From assembly GCF_004005815.1 (NCBI RefSeq), contig NZ_SACK01000001.1, positions 186,001 through 250,000 of the forward strand: a stretch of 64,000 nt of DNA, read 5' to 3'. A program made the translations under genes and the position numbers. Source of the stretch: Mucilaginibacter limnophilus. Lineage in GTDB: Bacteria > Bacteroidota > Bacteroidia > Sphingobacteriales > Sphingobacteriaceae. Of the stretch, positions 54,522 through 62,180 are shown piece by piece; the stretch's first letter is position 1; every line of letters starts with the position of its first letter. Below the pieces are notes generated by a model. It saw only the letters and a list, made by a program, of their open reading frames with translations, searched no databases and was not told the origin of the DNA.

Positions 54522-54579
54522 GCGCCTATATTTTCATCGATTATGAGTCTTCTACTCTAACCGACTGAGCTATAGGCGC
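54522..54579 (-). pseudogene. Broken tRNA copy (5' half of the CAT tRNA plus a complementary 3' end)
   Basis: On the minus strand the 5' 40 bases match the intact tRNA (acceptor, D arm, anticodon loop) with two differences. Then the sequence diverges and ends TATAGGCGC, a perfect 9-base complement of the 5' end. The variable and T arms are missing. It is not a working tRNA. Confidence 0.7.
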
Positions 54580-54647
54580 GGTTGAAAATCGTTGTTGATT
54601 TTCGAGGCGCAATATTACATATTTGCGCCCAATTACTCAAATGAAAT

Positions 54648-55280
54648 ATGAAAAATATCAAAAATATCATTTTTGATTATGGCAACGTCATCTTCAATAT
54701 CAGTTTTGAAAAAGCACAACAGGCCTGGACAGCGCTGGGTATCAGCAACGCAGCCGATTTTTTTGGCCATCGGCAGCAAGACCCGGTTTTTGATGCCTTT
54801 GATCGCGGTGAGATCACTCCGCAGGCTTTTCGTGACCGTATTCGTGAATTAACAGGTAACCCTGAACTTACCGACGAGCAAATTAACACTGCATGGAACA
54901 GTATGTTGCTCGGTATAAATGAAGGCACCCACGAACTGCTGTTACAGATCAAAGAAAAATACCGCACATTTTTATTGAGTAATATCAATGCCATCCATTA
55001 CGATCATATAATGGAGTATTTAAATAAACAGTTCGGCATTGCAGGAAACGATCATTTGTTTGAGAAAACATATTATTCCCACTTTACAGGTAAGCGTAAA
55101 CCCGAACCGGCCATATTTGAGCAAGTGCTCACTGAAAATAATCTTAAACCGGAAGAAACATTATTTATTGACGACAGTCCTCAACACCTTGCGGCTGCCG
55201 AAGCTTTAGGCATACATACCTTTTTAATGAAGGCACCTGATACGTTGCAAGCTTATTTCAGCAGAAACGGCTTATTGTAG
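54648..55280 (+). CDS. HAD-superfamily phosphatase
   Basis: The 210-residue HAD hydrolase has motif I NIIFDYGNVIFN (nucleophile Asp near residue 8), motif II FLLSNINA near 110, the motif III lysine in KRKPEPAIFEQ near 148 and motif IV FIDDSPQHLAAAE near 172. It probably dephosphorylates a small phosphometabolite; the substrate is unknown. Its 3' end overlaps the convergent histidine kinase by 9 bases. It is the first core gene right of the tRNA. Confidence 0.92.
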   Translation: MKNIKNIIFDYGNVIFNISFEKAQQAWTALGISNAADFFGHRQQDPVFDAFDRGEITPQAFRDRIRELTGNPELTDEQINTAWNSMLLGINEGTHELLLQIKEKYRTFLLSNINAIHYDHIMEYLNKQFGIAGNDHLFEKTYYSHFTGKRKPEPAIFEQVLTENNLKPEETLFIDDSPQHLAAAEALGIHTFLMKAPDTLQAYFSRNGLL

Positions 55281-56561
55281 GTGCTGTTGAAAAGGGACTT
55301 TAATAATAAAATGCGTGTGTTGCTTGGGTTTGCTTTGTACCCAGATATCACCGGCTAGCGATTTTACAAGTTTCCTGACAACATACAAGCCAAGACCACT
55401 GCCCGTTGATTGCGCATGACCACGGTAATACATGTCATATATCTTACCAATTATCCGGGTAGGAATACCTTGTCCGTTATCACTAAATTTTATAACCAGG
55501 TCGTCTTTATACTTAAATATATAAATCTGTACTAACAAGTCTCCTTTGTGATAGCATACTGAATTTTCAAGCAGGTTATCAAGAATGGTGATATAGGTAT
55601 GTGGTACTGATATATGCATATTGTCTATTTGTATATCATATATCAGCCTGCCGCCAATTTCGTTCAGTTGTGACTGATACTTGTTTTTCAGATCATCAAG
55701 CAACTGCGCAAAATCTACAGGCTTAATCTGATGCTCATAGGCATAGTTGCTTAATACATTTAGCTTGTTCAGCATACCATCAAGCTTATGTACTACTTCT
55801 TCGCATTTCGCAAAAAGATCTAATGCTTCTTCGTCATCGGTAACCAGCTTCGCCAGGTTAGCGAGGCCCATAATGTTAGCAAGGGGGGCTCTAAAATCAT
55901 GGGACGTGCGATAAAATAGCGTACGCATTTCTTCGTTTGCGCTTGTTAACTCGGCGGTACGCAAGGCGACGGTTTGTTCAAGAGTGCGGTTAAGCTTGGT
56001 AATCTGCGCGTTTTTTATCTTAAGTTCTTTATTACTGCTCTCTATTTTTTTAAGTAGTTCGAGTTGTAACAGTTTATTGGCTACTAAATCTGCTATCGCC
56101 TTTAGAAATTTAAAGTCGATCTCTATATAACTAACGCTGTTGGTAACCGAAATACTTATTATGATTTCTTGCTGCTCAAAGTATGTTACAGGTAATGAAA
56201 ATATGGCGGCCACTTTGGGGTTGCTGAATAGTATCTTTCGCAGGTGAGGCCTGCTTTCAAAATCTTCAGGCTTAGAACTAACCGGTAATCCTTTCTTTAA
56301 TACCTCATCCTCATACTCCCAAAGTGTATCATTTTTGGGAACGAATGTGATGCTTTCACCACGGTATATTTCAAAACACCTTGTACTTTTTTTGTGCCGG
56401 TGGCTGAGACGGAAACGGTAAAAATCGATGATGTATTTGGCATTGTCGGATAAAGCGGAACAAACATCTTTATAGTTTTCCGCCCGGTTTAACGAAGCCG
56501 CCAGATGTGAAAGTGCTTCGTAACGCAACCGCTGGGCATTTTGCAATATTCCGGTATCCAT
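55272..56561 (-). CDS. Cytosolic sensor histidine kinase with N-terminal GAF-like domain
   Basis: The 429-residue protein has a GAF-like sensor region (about 10-170), a coiled coil (about 172-200), the H-box FYRTSHDFRAPLANIMGL near residue 214 and the ATPase lobe. In the lobe, LDNLLENSVCYH is the N-box, KFSDNGQGIP is the G1 box and GSGLGLYVVRKLV is the G2 box. There are no membrane helices. No response regulator is adjacent, so the partner is elsewhere. It lies 3 nt from the AhpD-like gene and on the same strand. Confidence 0.92.
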   Translation of the reverse strand: MDTGILQNAQRLRYEALSHLAASLNRAENYKDVCSALSDNAKYIIDFYRFRLSHRHKKSTRCFEIYRGESITFVPKNDTLWEYEDEVLKKGLPVSSKPEDFESRPHLRKILFSNPKVAAIFSLPVTYFEQQEIIISISVTNSVSYIEIDFKFLKAIADLVANKLLQLELLKKIESSNKELKIKNAQITKLNRTLEQTVALRTAELTSANEEMRTLFYRTSHDFRAPLANIMGLANLAKLVTDDEEALDLFAKCEEVVHKLDGMLNKLNVLSNYAYEHQIKPVDFAQLLDDLKNKYQSQLNEIGGRLIYDIQIDNMHISVPHTYITILDNLLENSVCYHKGDLLVQIYIFKYKDDLVIKFSDNGQGIPTRIIGKIYDMYYRGHAQSTGSGLGLYVVRKLVKSLAGDIWVQSKPKQHTHFIIKVPFQQHLQ

Positions 56562-56564
56562 GCG

Positions 56565-57128
56565 TTATTTAGGCTCCATCAGTTCGTTGTCAATCTGTAT
56601 GCCCGAAATATCGGCAATGGTATTTACCATATTCGTTAGATCAGCAAGAGCCATTAACTCCTGTACTTCTTCCAGACTGTATCCTACATCCCTCAACTCT
56701 TCAAAGTCTTCATCGCTGGTTTGGCGCGGAGAAAGAGCGCAGCGGGTTATAATTTCAATAGCCTTACGATATGATGATGGGATATAGGCGCTTGTTAGGT
56801 TTTCTGTCAGCCGGATATTGTCCTTGCCGGTTAACGCAGGACCAAGGCTATCGGCAATAATACCATGGGCTTGTGCGCAATAATCGCAACCTTTGAGATT
56901 AGATATATTGTAAATAATCAGCTGTTTCAAAACGAATGGCACTTTACCGCGAAGCATGGTATTGCGCAGTTTTTCCCAATTGCCACGCAAAACGGTGGGG
57001 TTATTGCCCTGGCATTTAAACCAATTTAAAACAAACGGGATACCCATTTCTTTCATGGTTTCTTCGTAAATAGCCTTTACTTCAGGACTCGCGTCGGCGT
57101 AATCAACAATCTTAAATCTTTTCGACAT
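56565..57128 (-). CDS. Carboxymuconolactone decarboxylase/AhpD-like protein
   Basis: The 187-residue all-helical protein has the CxxC-type redox motif NLKGCDYCAQAHGIIADSLG near residue 77, typical of the AhpD/CMD family. These act as thiol peroxidase partners or have lost that role. It is directly upstream of the histidine kinase, so they may be co-transcribed. The redox partner is unknown. Confidence 0.9.
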   Translation of the reverse strand: MSKRFKIVDYADASPEVKAIYEETMKEMGIPFVLNWFKCQGNNPTVLRGNWEKLRNTMLRGKVPFVLKQLIIYNISNLKGCDYCAQAHGIIADSLGPALTGKDNIRLTENLTSAYIPSSYRKAIEIITRCALSPRQTSDEDFEELRDVGYSLEEVQELMALADLTNMVNTIADISGIQIDNELMEPK

Positions 57129-57234
57129 CGGCTATAGCAATAAGCATAACAAAAACCGGTCGGTTAATTCCAAACTGATCAGGGTTATGTGGTAATATTT
57201 TAAGACTAATCGATTTACCTGTACAACTGCCTGA

Positions 57235-58437
57235 TTATCCCCTGCGTTTCCGCTCTTTAATAATAAGGCTTAGCTCGCGCCCCATTTGTCCTGCTATTGC
57301 AGTATTTTCCTGGGCCCGTCTGAACAAGTAAGGCAATACGGCCTTAATTGGTCCGTAAGGTACATATTTTACAACATTATATCCAGCGTTAGCCAAATTA
57401 AAGCTCAAATTGTCGCTCATGCCCAAAAGCTGCGAAAAGTAAACATGCGGATGTTTATGCTCAATGCCATATTCATCCATCATGTCGGCAAGCCTGCGAC
57501 TGCTGATTTCATTATGCGTACCTGCTACAATTGCCAGCGTGTTAATGTTCTTTACGGCATATTCAACAGCTGCATCATAATCTCTGTCTGCCGAGGCCTT
57601 GTCGGGTTGAATAGGAGAGAGGTAACCTTTTTCTTCTGCACGTTTGCGCTCTTTTTCCATATAAGCGCCGCGGACAATTTTAGCACCCAATATAAAGCCT
57701 TCCTTCATGGCGATGGCATGGTCGGCTTTTAATGATGCCAGCTTATCATGGCGATATAACTGATAGGTATTATAAATGATGATCTTTTCCTTATTGAAGC
57801 GGCGCATCATATCAAGCGCCAGCCTGTCAATAGTTTCCTGTATCCAGCTTTCCTCTGCATCTATCATTACGGGTACCTGAGCATCATACGCCTTTTGGCA
57901 GATATTAAATACGCGTTGCTGTACCTTTTGCCATTCTGTTTCTTCTTCAGATGTCAGGGTACCGCCTTCATCCAGCTTTTCCAGTAACGAAAAACGGCCT
58001 ACACCCGTAACCTTAAACACAGTAAGCGGAATCGCCGGGTCGCCGGTAGCTCGTTTTATTGTGCGGATAATTTCATCGCGGGTATGGTCAAATACTTTTT
58101 CGTCCTCTTCACCCTCAACAGAATAATCAAGTATGGTGCCAACGCCACCTGCATATAAATTTTGTATGGTTGGAGTACATTCCTCAATAGTTTCGCCACC
58201 GCAAAATTGCCTGAAGATAGTTGCTTTAATTATTCCTTTTATAGGTAAGCCGATGTTTATGGCAAAGTTGGTTATGGGCGGACCAATCTTAACAAGGGAA
58301 TTAACATTGATAATGCGAAAAAGCCAGTAAGCTCGCTTCAAGTCAAGATTAGACGAATGCCGGAACGCTATCTCAGTATTATCAAAAGATAGTTCACCGG
58401 CGGGCACATTGCTGCCGTTGGTGGAATTAGAGGTCAT
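57235..58437 (-). CDS. Proline dehydrogenase
   Basis: The 400-residue protein (start MTSNSTNGSNV at 58437) is a monofunctional proline dehydrogenase. It has GTILDYSVEGEEDEKVFDHT near residue 98, VPVMIDAEESWIQETID, KLVRGAYMEKERKRAEEKG-like near 276 and VAGTHNEIS. Its C-terminal signature YVPYGPIKAVLPYLFRRAQEN lies near residue 365. It oxidises proline to pyrroline-5-carboxylate using FAD. It is divergent from the S4-aroB pair. Confidence 0.93.
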   Translation of the reverse strand: MTSNSTNGSNVPAGELSFDNTEIAFRHSSNLDLKRAYWLFRIINVNSLVKIGPPITNFAINIGLPIKGIIKATIFRQFCGGETIEECTPTIQNLYAGGVGTILDYSVEGEEDEKVFDHTRDEIIRTIKRATGDPAIPLTVFKVTGVGRFSLLEKLDEGGTLTSEEETEWQKVQQRVFNICQKAYDAQVPVMIDAEESWIQETIDRLALDMMRRFNKEKIIIYNTYQLYRHDKLASLKADHAIAMKEGFILGAKIVRGAYMEKERKRAEEKGYLSPIQPDKASADRDYDAAVEYAVKNINTLAIVAGTHNEISSRRLADMMDEYGIEHKHPHVYFSQLLGMSDNLSFNLANAGYNVVKYVPYGPIKAVLPYLFRRAQENTAIAGQMGRELSLIIKERKRRG

Positions 58438-58512
58438 ATATACCTGCAAAATTAGAAATTGCAATAACATAATAACTCATTATTGCGTCAATAGTTTATT
58501 TTTGCCACACCC

Positions 58513-58719
58513 ATGATAGATTTTCAATTAACAGGCGAGTATATTCCCCTTATTCAGTTGCTTAAGGCAACCAACCTTGTACAAACCGGTGGCGAGGCGC
58601 AGATTGTTGTAACAGAAGGTGAAGTAAAGTACAATGGCGAGGTTGACTACCGCAAACGTCTTAAGGTTAAACGCGGAGATACAGTTGAATTCAGGGAAAA
58701 CACAATCAGGGTTATTTAA
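58513..58719 (+). CDS. S4-domain RNA-binding protein (YbcJ-like)
   Basis: The 68-residue protein is a stand-alone S4 domain: YIPLIQLLKATNLVQTGGEAQIVVTEGEVKYNGEV, then RKRLKVKRGDTVEF. Such small proteins bind structured RNA, probably rRNA or tRNA. It ends 2 nt before aroB, so both are likely on one transcript. Confidence 0.92.
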   Translation: MIDFQLTGEYIPLIQLLKATNLVQTGGEAQIVVTEGEVKYNGEVDYRKRLKVKRGDTVEFRENTIRVI

Positions 58720-58721
58720 TT

Positions 58722-59780
58722 ATGGATACTATTTATAGCGACGGCTATCATATATACTTTAACAATGTTGTTGATGAACTGATACGCTTCATAAAGAATG
58801 GCGGTTACAGTCGTTTTTTTGTGCTAACAGACGAAAATACTTCTGAGCATTGCTTGCCGGTTATAAAAGAGCAGCTTGACGAACTGGGTAATTACGATGT
58901 TATTGAGATAAACGCCGGCGAGGAAAGCAAGAACATTGACTTTTGTATTGGTATTTGGCGGATGCTGGTTGATTTTGAGGCCGACCGTAAAGCGCTGATG
59001 GTAAACCTTGGCGGCGGGGTGGTGACCGATATGGGGGGGTTTGCTGCCTCAACCTACAAACGTGGGATTGACTTTGTGCAGGTGCCAACTACCTTATTAT
59101 CTCAGGTTGATGCCTCGGTAGGCGGTAAAACCGGTATCGATGTAGAAGGAATTAAGAACATCATCGGGACATTTACCCAGCCTAAAGCGGTATTTATTGA
59201 CGTGGCTTTTTTACAAACACTTCCTGAAAGGCAGATACTTTCAGGCCTTGCCGAAATGCTGAAGCACGGGTTAATACTTGATGCCGAATACTGGCAAAAG
59301 CTAAAAGATTCCGATCTAAAACAACCTTCTGCCGAGCTGATACATCACTCAGTAGTGCTGAAAAACAAAGTAGTGCTGGAAGATCCTAAAGAAAAGAACA
59401 TTCGCAAAAGCCTGAACTTTGGCCATACAATTGGCCATGCGGTAGAAACCTGGAGCTTAACGCATGACAGCAACCCGCTTACACACGGCGAGGCCATTGC
59501 CTTAGGTATGATCTGCGAAGGGTACCTGGCGCATAAGAAGTCGGGCCTGAAAGCGGAAGAGCTTGAAGAGATCGTATCTGTTATTGATAGCCTGTATCCG
59601 CGCTATTCTTTTAAGCATAGTATTTACGAAGAGCTTTACAGCATTATGCTGAAAGACAAAAAGAACTTCGATGGAAAAGTAAATTGCACGCTGCTATCAG
59701 TCATTGGACAGTTTAGTATTGATAACGTTTGTACAAAAGAGGAACTTTTTGAGGCGCTGGATTATTATGTAAACAGGTAA
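58722..59780 (+). CDS. aroB: 3-dehydroquinate synthase
   Basis: The 352-residue AroB has the NAD-binding loop NLGGGVVTDMGGFAASTYKRG near 99, the metal and active-site region KTGIDVEGIKNIIGTF near 144, and the conserved histidines in LNFGHTIGHAVE near 235 and THGEAIALGM near 255. It makes 3-dehydroquinate from DAHP, step two of the shikimate pathway. It begins the aromatic cluster and precedes the attenuator-controlled pheA. Confidence 0.96.
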   Translation: MDTIYSDGYHIYFNNVVDELIRFIKNGGYSRFFVLTDENTSEHCLPVIKEQLDELGNYDVIEINAGEESKNIDFCIGIWRMLVDFEADRKALMVNLGGGVVTDMGGFAASTYKRGIDFVQVPTTLLSQVDASVGGKTGIDVEGIKNIIGTFTQPKAVFIDVAFLQTLPERQILSGLAEMLKHGLILDAEYWQKLKDSDLKQPSAELIHHSVVLKNKVVLEDPKEKNIRKSLNFGHTIGHAVETWSLTHDSNPLTHGEAIALGMICEGYLAHKKSGLKAEELEEIVSVIDSLYPRYSFKHSIYEELYSIMLKDKKNFDGKVNCTLLSVIGQFSIDNVCTKEELFEALDYYVNR

Positions 59781-59848
59781 GATTTGGGTCAACAATGCGG
59801 TTACCTTTCTATATACCATTTGCGCAAACAGTTCAATATCCTGCAAAT

Positions 59849-59856
59849 TATATTTG
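59849..59856 (+). promoter_or_regulatory. Candidate -7 box (TATATTTG) for the pheA leader
   Basis: The box matches TAnnTTTG about 87 nt before the leader-peptide ATG. The -33 element is not clear. Confidence 0.4.
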
Positions 59857-59942
59857 GTGAAGTGGCGGAAAATAGAAAAAAATCAAATTTTATTTTGAGG
59901 TTGTAATTTTAACGCTTACATTAGCATCGCAATAGGACAATA

Positions 59943-60008
59943 ATGAAATTTAACAATGTATATTTTTACGGCTTCTACTTTTACTTTACCAGTGAGAGCC
60001 GGGACTAA
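59943..60008 (+). CDS. Phe/Tyr-rich leader peptide of the pheA attenuator
   Basis: ATG 59943 to TAA 60006-60008 encodes 21 residues, MKFNNVYFYGFYFYFTSES ending RD. It has five Phe and four Tyr, seven of them within YFYGFYFYF. It stops just inside the antiterminator strand of the following RNA structure. A ribosome stalling at Phe/Tyr codons when charged tRNA is scarce would leave that strand free. This is the layout of pheA/pheL-type attenuators. Confidence 0.87.
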   Translation: MKFNNVYFYGFYFYFTSESRD

Positions 60009-60071
60009 TATGCAGTAAAACACATATAAAGAAACTAAAAAGTCCCGGCCCATAAAAGGCCGGGACTTTTT
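59998..60071 (+). terminator. Attenuator: antiterminator and terminator hairpins upstream of pheA
   Basis: Segment A (GCCGGGACT, 59998-60006), segment B (AGTCCCGGCC, 60041-60050) and segment C (GGCCGGGACT, 60058-60067) are arranged so that A:B (9 bp) and B:C (10 bp) exclude each other. B:C is followed by TTTTT, forming an intrinsic terminator 16 nt before the pheA start. A overlaps the leader stop codon. A ribosome at the stop would block A and favour termination; one stalled at Phe/Tyr codons would allow A:B and read-through. Confidence 0.87.
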
Positions 60072-60086
60072 GCATATAAGGGCATT

Positions 60087-60926
60087 ATGATAACAGGAAA
60101 ACCAAGAGTTGCTATACAGGGAATACGCGCTTCTTTTCACGAAGAAGCCGCCTTCAGGTACTTTGGCGAAGATATTGAAACCGTTGAGTGCAATACTTTT
60201 AAGCAAACTTTTGAAGCGCTAAAGAACGGCCAGGCCGATTATGTGGTAATGGCGATTGAAAACAGCATTGCCGGCAGTATCTTACCCAACTACTCGCTGC
60301 TATTATCATACAACTTCCCGGTAGTAGGCGAGGTTTACCTGCCCATCCAACTGCATTTGATGGCATTGCCCGGTGTGGCCTTTGAAGATGTAAAGACCGC
60401 TATGTCGCACCCTATAGCTATCCGTCAGTGTGTCGACTTTTTTGATGAGTTTCCGCACATAAAGGTGGTTGAAAGTAATGACACTGCCGCCTGCGCACGC
60501 CGCATTCGCGAAGAACAGCTGACTGATACCGTAGCTATAGCCAATACTTTGGCTGCCAAGCTTTACGGGCTGGAGATTTTAGAGCGCCGTATTGAATCAA
60601 ATAAAAAGAATTTTACCCGCTTTTTAATACTCACAACCCACGATAACGCCGGTAAAGTAGAACCTAACAAAGCATCGCTTTGCTTCCAGGTAAGTAACGA
60701 GGTTGGCGCTCTGGCCAAGGTGCTTAATATACTGGCCGAAGAAGGCGTGAACATGAGCAAAATACAAAGCATGCCGGTGCTGGGCAAGCGTAACGAGTAT
60801 AACTTTTATGTGGATGTTGAATGGAACGAGCAGAACCAATACGACACCAGCATACGTCAGATATTAAAATACACACACAACTTTAATATACTGGGAGAAT
60901 ACAAGCGATATGAGGAAAGCGTATAG
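60087..60926 (+). CDS. pheA: Prephenate dehydratase
   Basis: The 279-residue protein has the PDT domain (about 1-180) with RVAIQGIRASFHEEAAFRYF, YVVMAIENSIAGSI and the active-site KNFTRFLIL. The C-terminal ACT domain (about 195-275) begins ASLCFQVSNEVGALAKVLNIL and binds phenylalanine for feedback inhibition. There is no fused chorismate mutase; that activity is supplied by the neighbouring DAHP synthase fusion. It is controlled by the leader attenuator just upstream. Confidence 0.95.
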   Translation: MITGKPRVAIQGIRASFHEEAAFRYFGEDIETVECNTFKQTFEALKNGQADYVVMAIENSIAGSILPNYSLLLSYNFPVVGEVYLPIQLHLMALPGVAFEDVKTAMSHPIAIRQCVDFFDEFPHIKVVESNDTAACARRIREEQLTDTVAIANTLAAKLYGLEILERRIESNKKNFTRFLILTTHDNAGKVEPNKASLCFQVSNEVGALAKVLNILAEEGVNMSKIQSMPVLGKRNEYNFYVDVEWNEQNQYDTSIRQILKYTHNFNILGEYKRYEESV

Positions 60927-60929
60927 TAA

Positions 60930-61039
60930 GATAGACCATGGACGATAGACGATAGACCATAGAAAAAGTAAATAACGAATTAATTAAATAAATAAAACAT
61001 TAAAACAACCATGGACCATCGACTATGGACCATGGACTA
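60930..61039. repeat. Dispersed CCATGGAC/CTATGGAC repeat copies between pheA and aroF
   Basis: Two clusters of the same words occur: 60930-60961 (GATAGACCATGGACGATAGA type) and 61009-61039 (ACCATGGACCATCGACTATG type). They are partly palindromic. The same unit is found inside aroA at 62404-62434. Short repeats of this kind are spread through some Bacteroidota genomes. Confidence 0.75.
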
Positions 61040-61052
61040 ACAAAACAAGACC

Positions 61053-62177
61053 ATGAAATTGAATTTGAACATACAGCCGTTAAGCACCTGGTTAAATACA
61101 GGCAAAGAGCCATTGGTAATTGCAGGTCCGTGCAGTGCCGAAACTGAAGATCAACTGGTAGCCACTGCGCACCTGTTAGCAAAAACCGGAAAAGTATCAG
61201 CACTGCGTGCCGGTATCTGGAAACCGCGTACCCGTCCGGGCGAGTTTGAAGGTATTGGCAGCATTGGCCTTGAGTGGTTAAAACGCGCTAAGGAAGAAAC
61301 CGGCCTGCCAACCGCTATTGAGGTTGCCACAGGCAAACACGTTGAGGAAGCGTTAAAATCAGGTGTTGACATTCTTTGGGTTGGCGCACGTTCAACCGTA
61401 AACCCATTCACTGTACAGGAAATTGCTGACGCGCTGCAAGGCGTTGATGTACCGGTGATGGTAAAAAACCCGGTAAACCCTGATCTGTCATTATGGATTG
61501 GCGCTTTAGAGCGTATTAATCGTGCCGGCATCACTAAACTGGCTGCTATACACCGTGGTTTCTCGTCTTTCGGTAACACCACTTTCCGTAACGAGCCAAT
61601 GTGGGATCTGGCTATCAGCCTTAAAACACATGCACCTGAGCTACCGATCATTAACGACCCAAGCCACATTACCGGTAACCGTGACCTGATTGGTTACGTA
61701 GCTCAAAAAGCATTCGACTTAGATATGCAAGGCGTAATGATTGAGTCGCACATCGACCCAGCCGTTGCCTGGACAGACGCTAAACAACAAGTTACACCGG
61801 CTGCTTTAGCTGATATTATTGACAATATCACTTTGCGCAAGCCTGACGTAAAAAGCGCTGAAGTAAGTGACAAACTTGCCGAACTACGTGCCAAAATTGA
61901 TAAGATTGACGACCTGGTGATTCAAAAAGTTGCAGAGCGTATGAACATTGCCGAGCAAATTGGTCAGTATAAAAAAGATAACGATATTACTATTTTGCAG
62001 GTAAACCGTTGGGAAGAAATTCTGCAAAAACGTATCCCTTATGCCAACGCGTTGAAATTGAGCGCCGAGTTTACAGAGAAACTGTTAGAACTGGTTCACG
62101 CTGAGTCTATCCGTCGTCAGGCAGAAATACTGAACGCAGGTCAGGAACAACCAGCTGAAAAATTAAGCCACGTTTAA
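61053..62177 (+). CDS. aroF: Bifunctional DAHP synthase-chorismate mutase
   Basis: The 374-residue protein has a type I DAHP synthase domain (about 1-265: EPLVIAGPCSAETEDQL, SALRAGIWKPRTRPGEFEGIG, VGARSTVNPF, INDPSHITGNR). A type II chorismate mutase domain follows (about 275-360: LAELRAKIDKIDDLVIQKVAERMNIAEQIGQYKK). The two activities start the shikimate pathway and convert chorismate to prephenate. The fusion is common in Bacteroidota and explains why pheA lacks a mutase domain. It is 3 nt before aroA. Confidence 0.95.
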   Translation: MKLNLNIQPLSTWLNTGKEPLVIAGPCSAETEDQLVATAHLLAKTGKVSALRAGIWKPRTRPGEFEGIGSIGLEWLKRAKEETGLPTAIEVATGKHVEEALKSGVDILWVGARSTVNPFTVQEIADALQGVDVPVMVKNPVNPDLSLWIGALERINRAGITKLAAIHRGFSSFGNTTFRNEPMWDLAISLKTHAPELPIINDPSHITGNRDLIGYVAQKAFDLDMQGVMIESHIDPAVAWTDAKQQVTPAALADIIDNITLRKPDVKSAEVSDKLAELRAKIDKIDDLVIQKVAERMNIAEQIGQYKKDNDITILQVNRWEEILQKRIPYANALKLSAEFTEKLLELVHAESIRRQAEILNAGQEQPAEKLSHV

Positions 62178-62180
62178 GGA

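Noticed and set aside
57286..57732. A 148-codon plus-strand frame
   Set aside because: It is antisense to proline dehydrogenase, which has clear family motifs.
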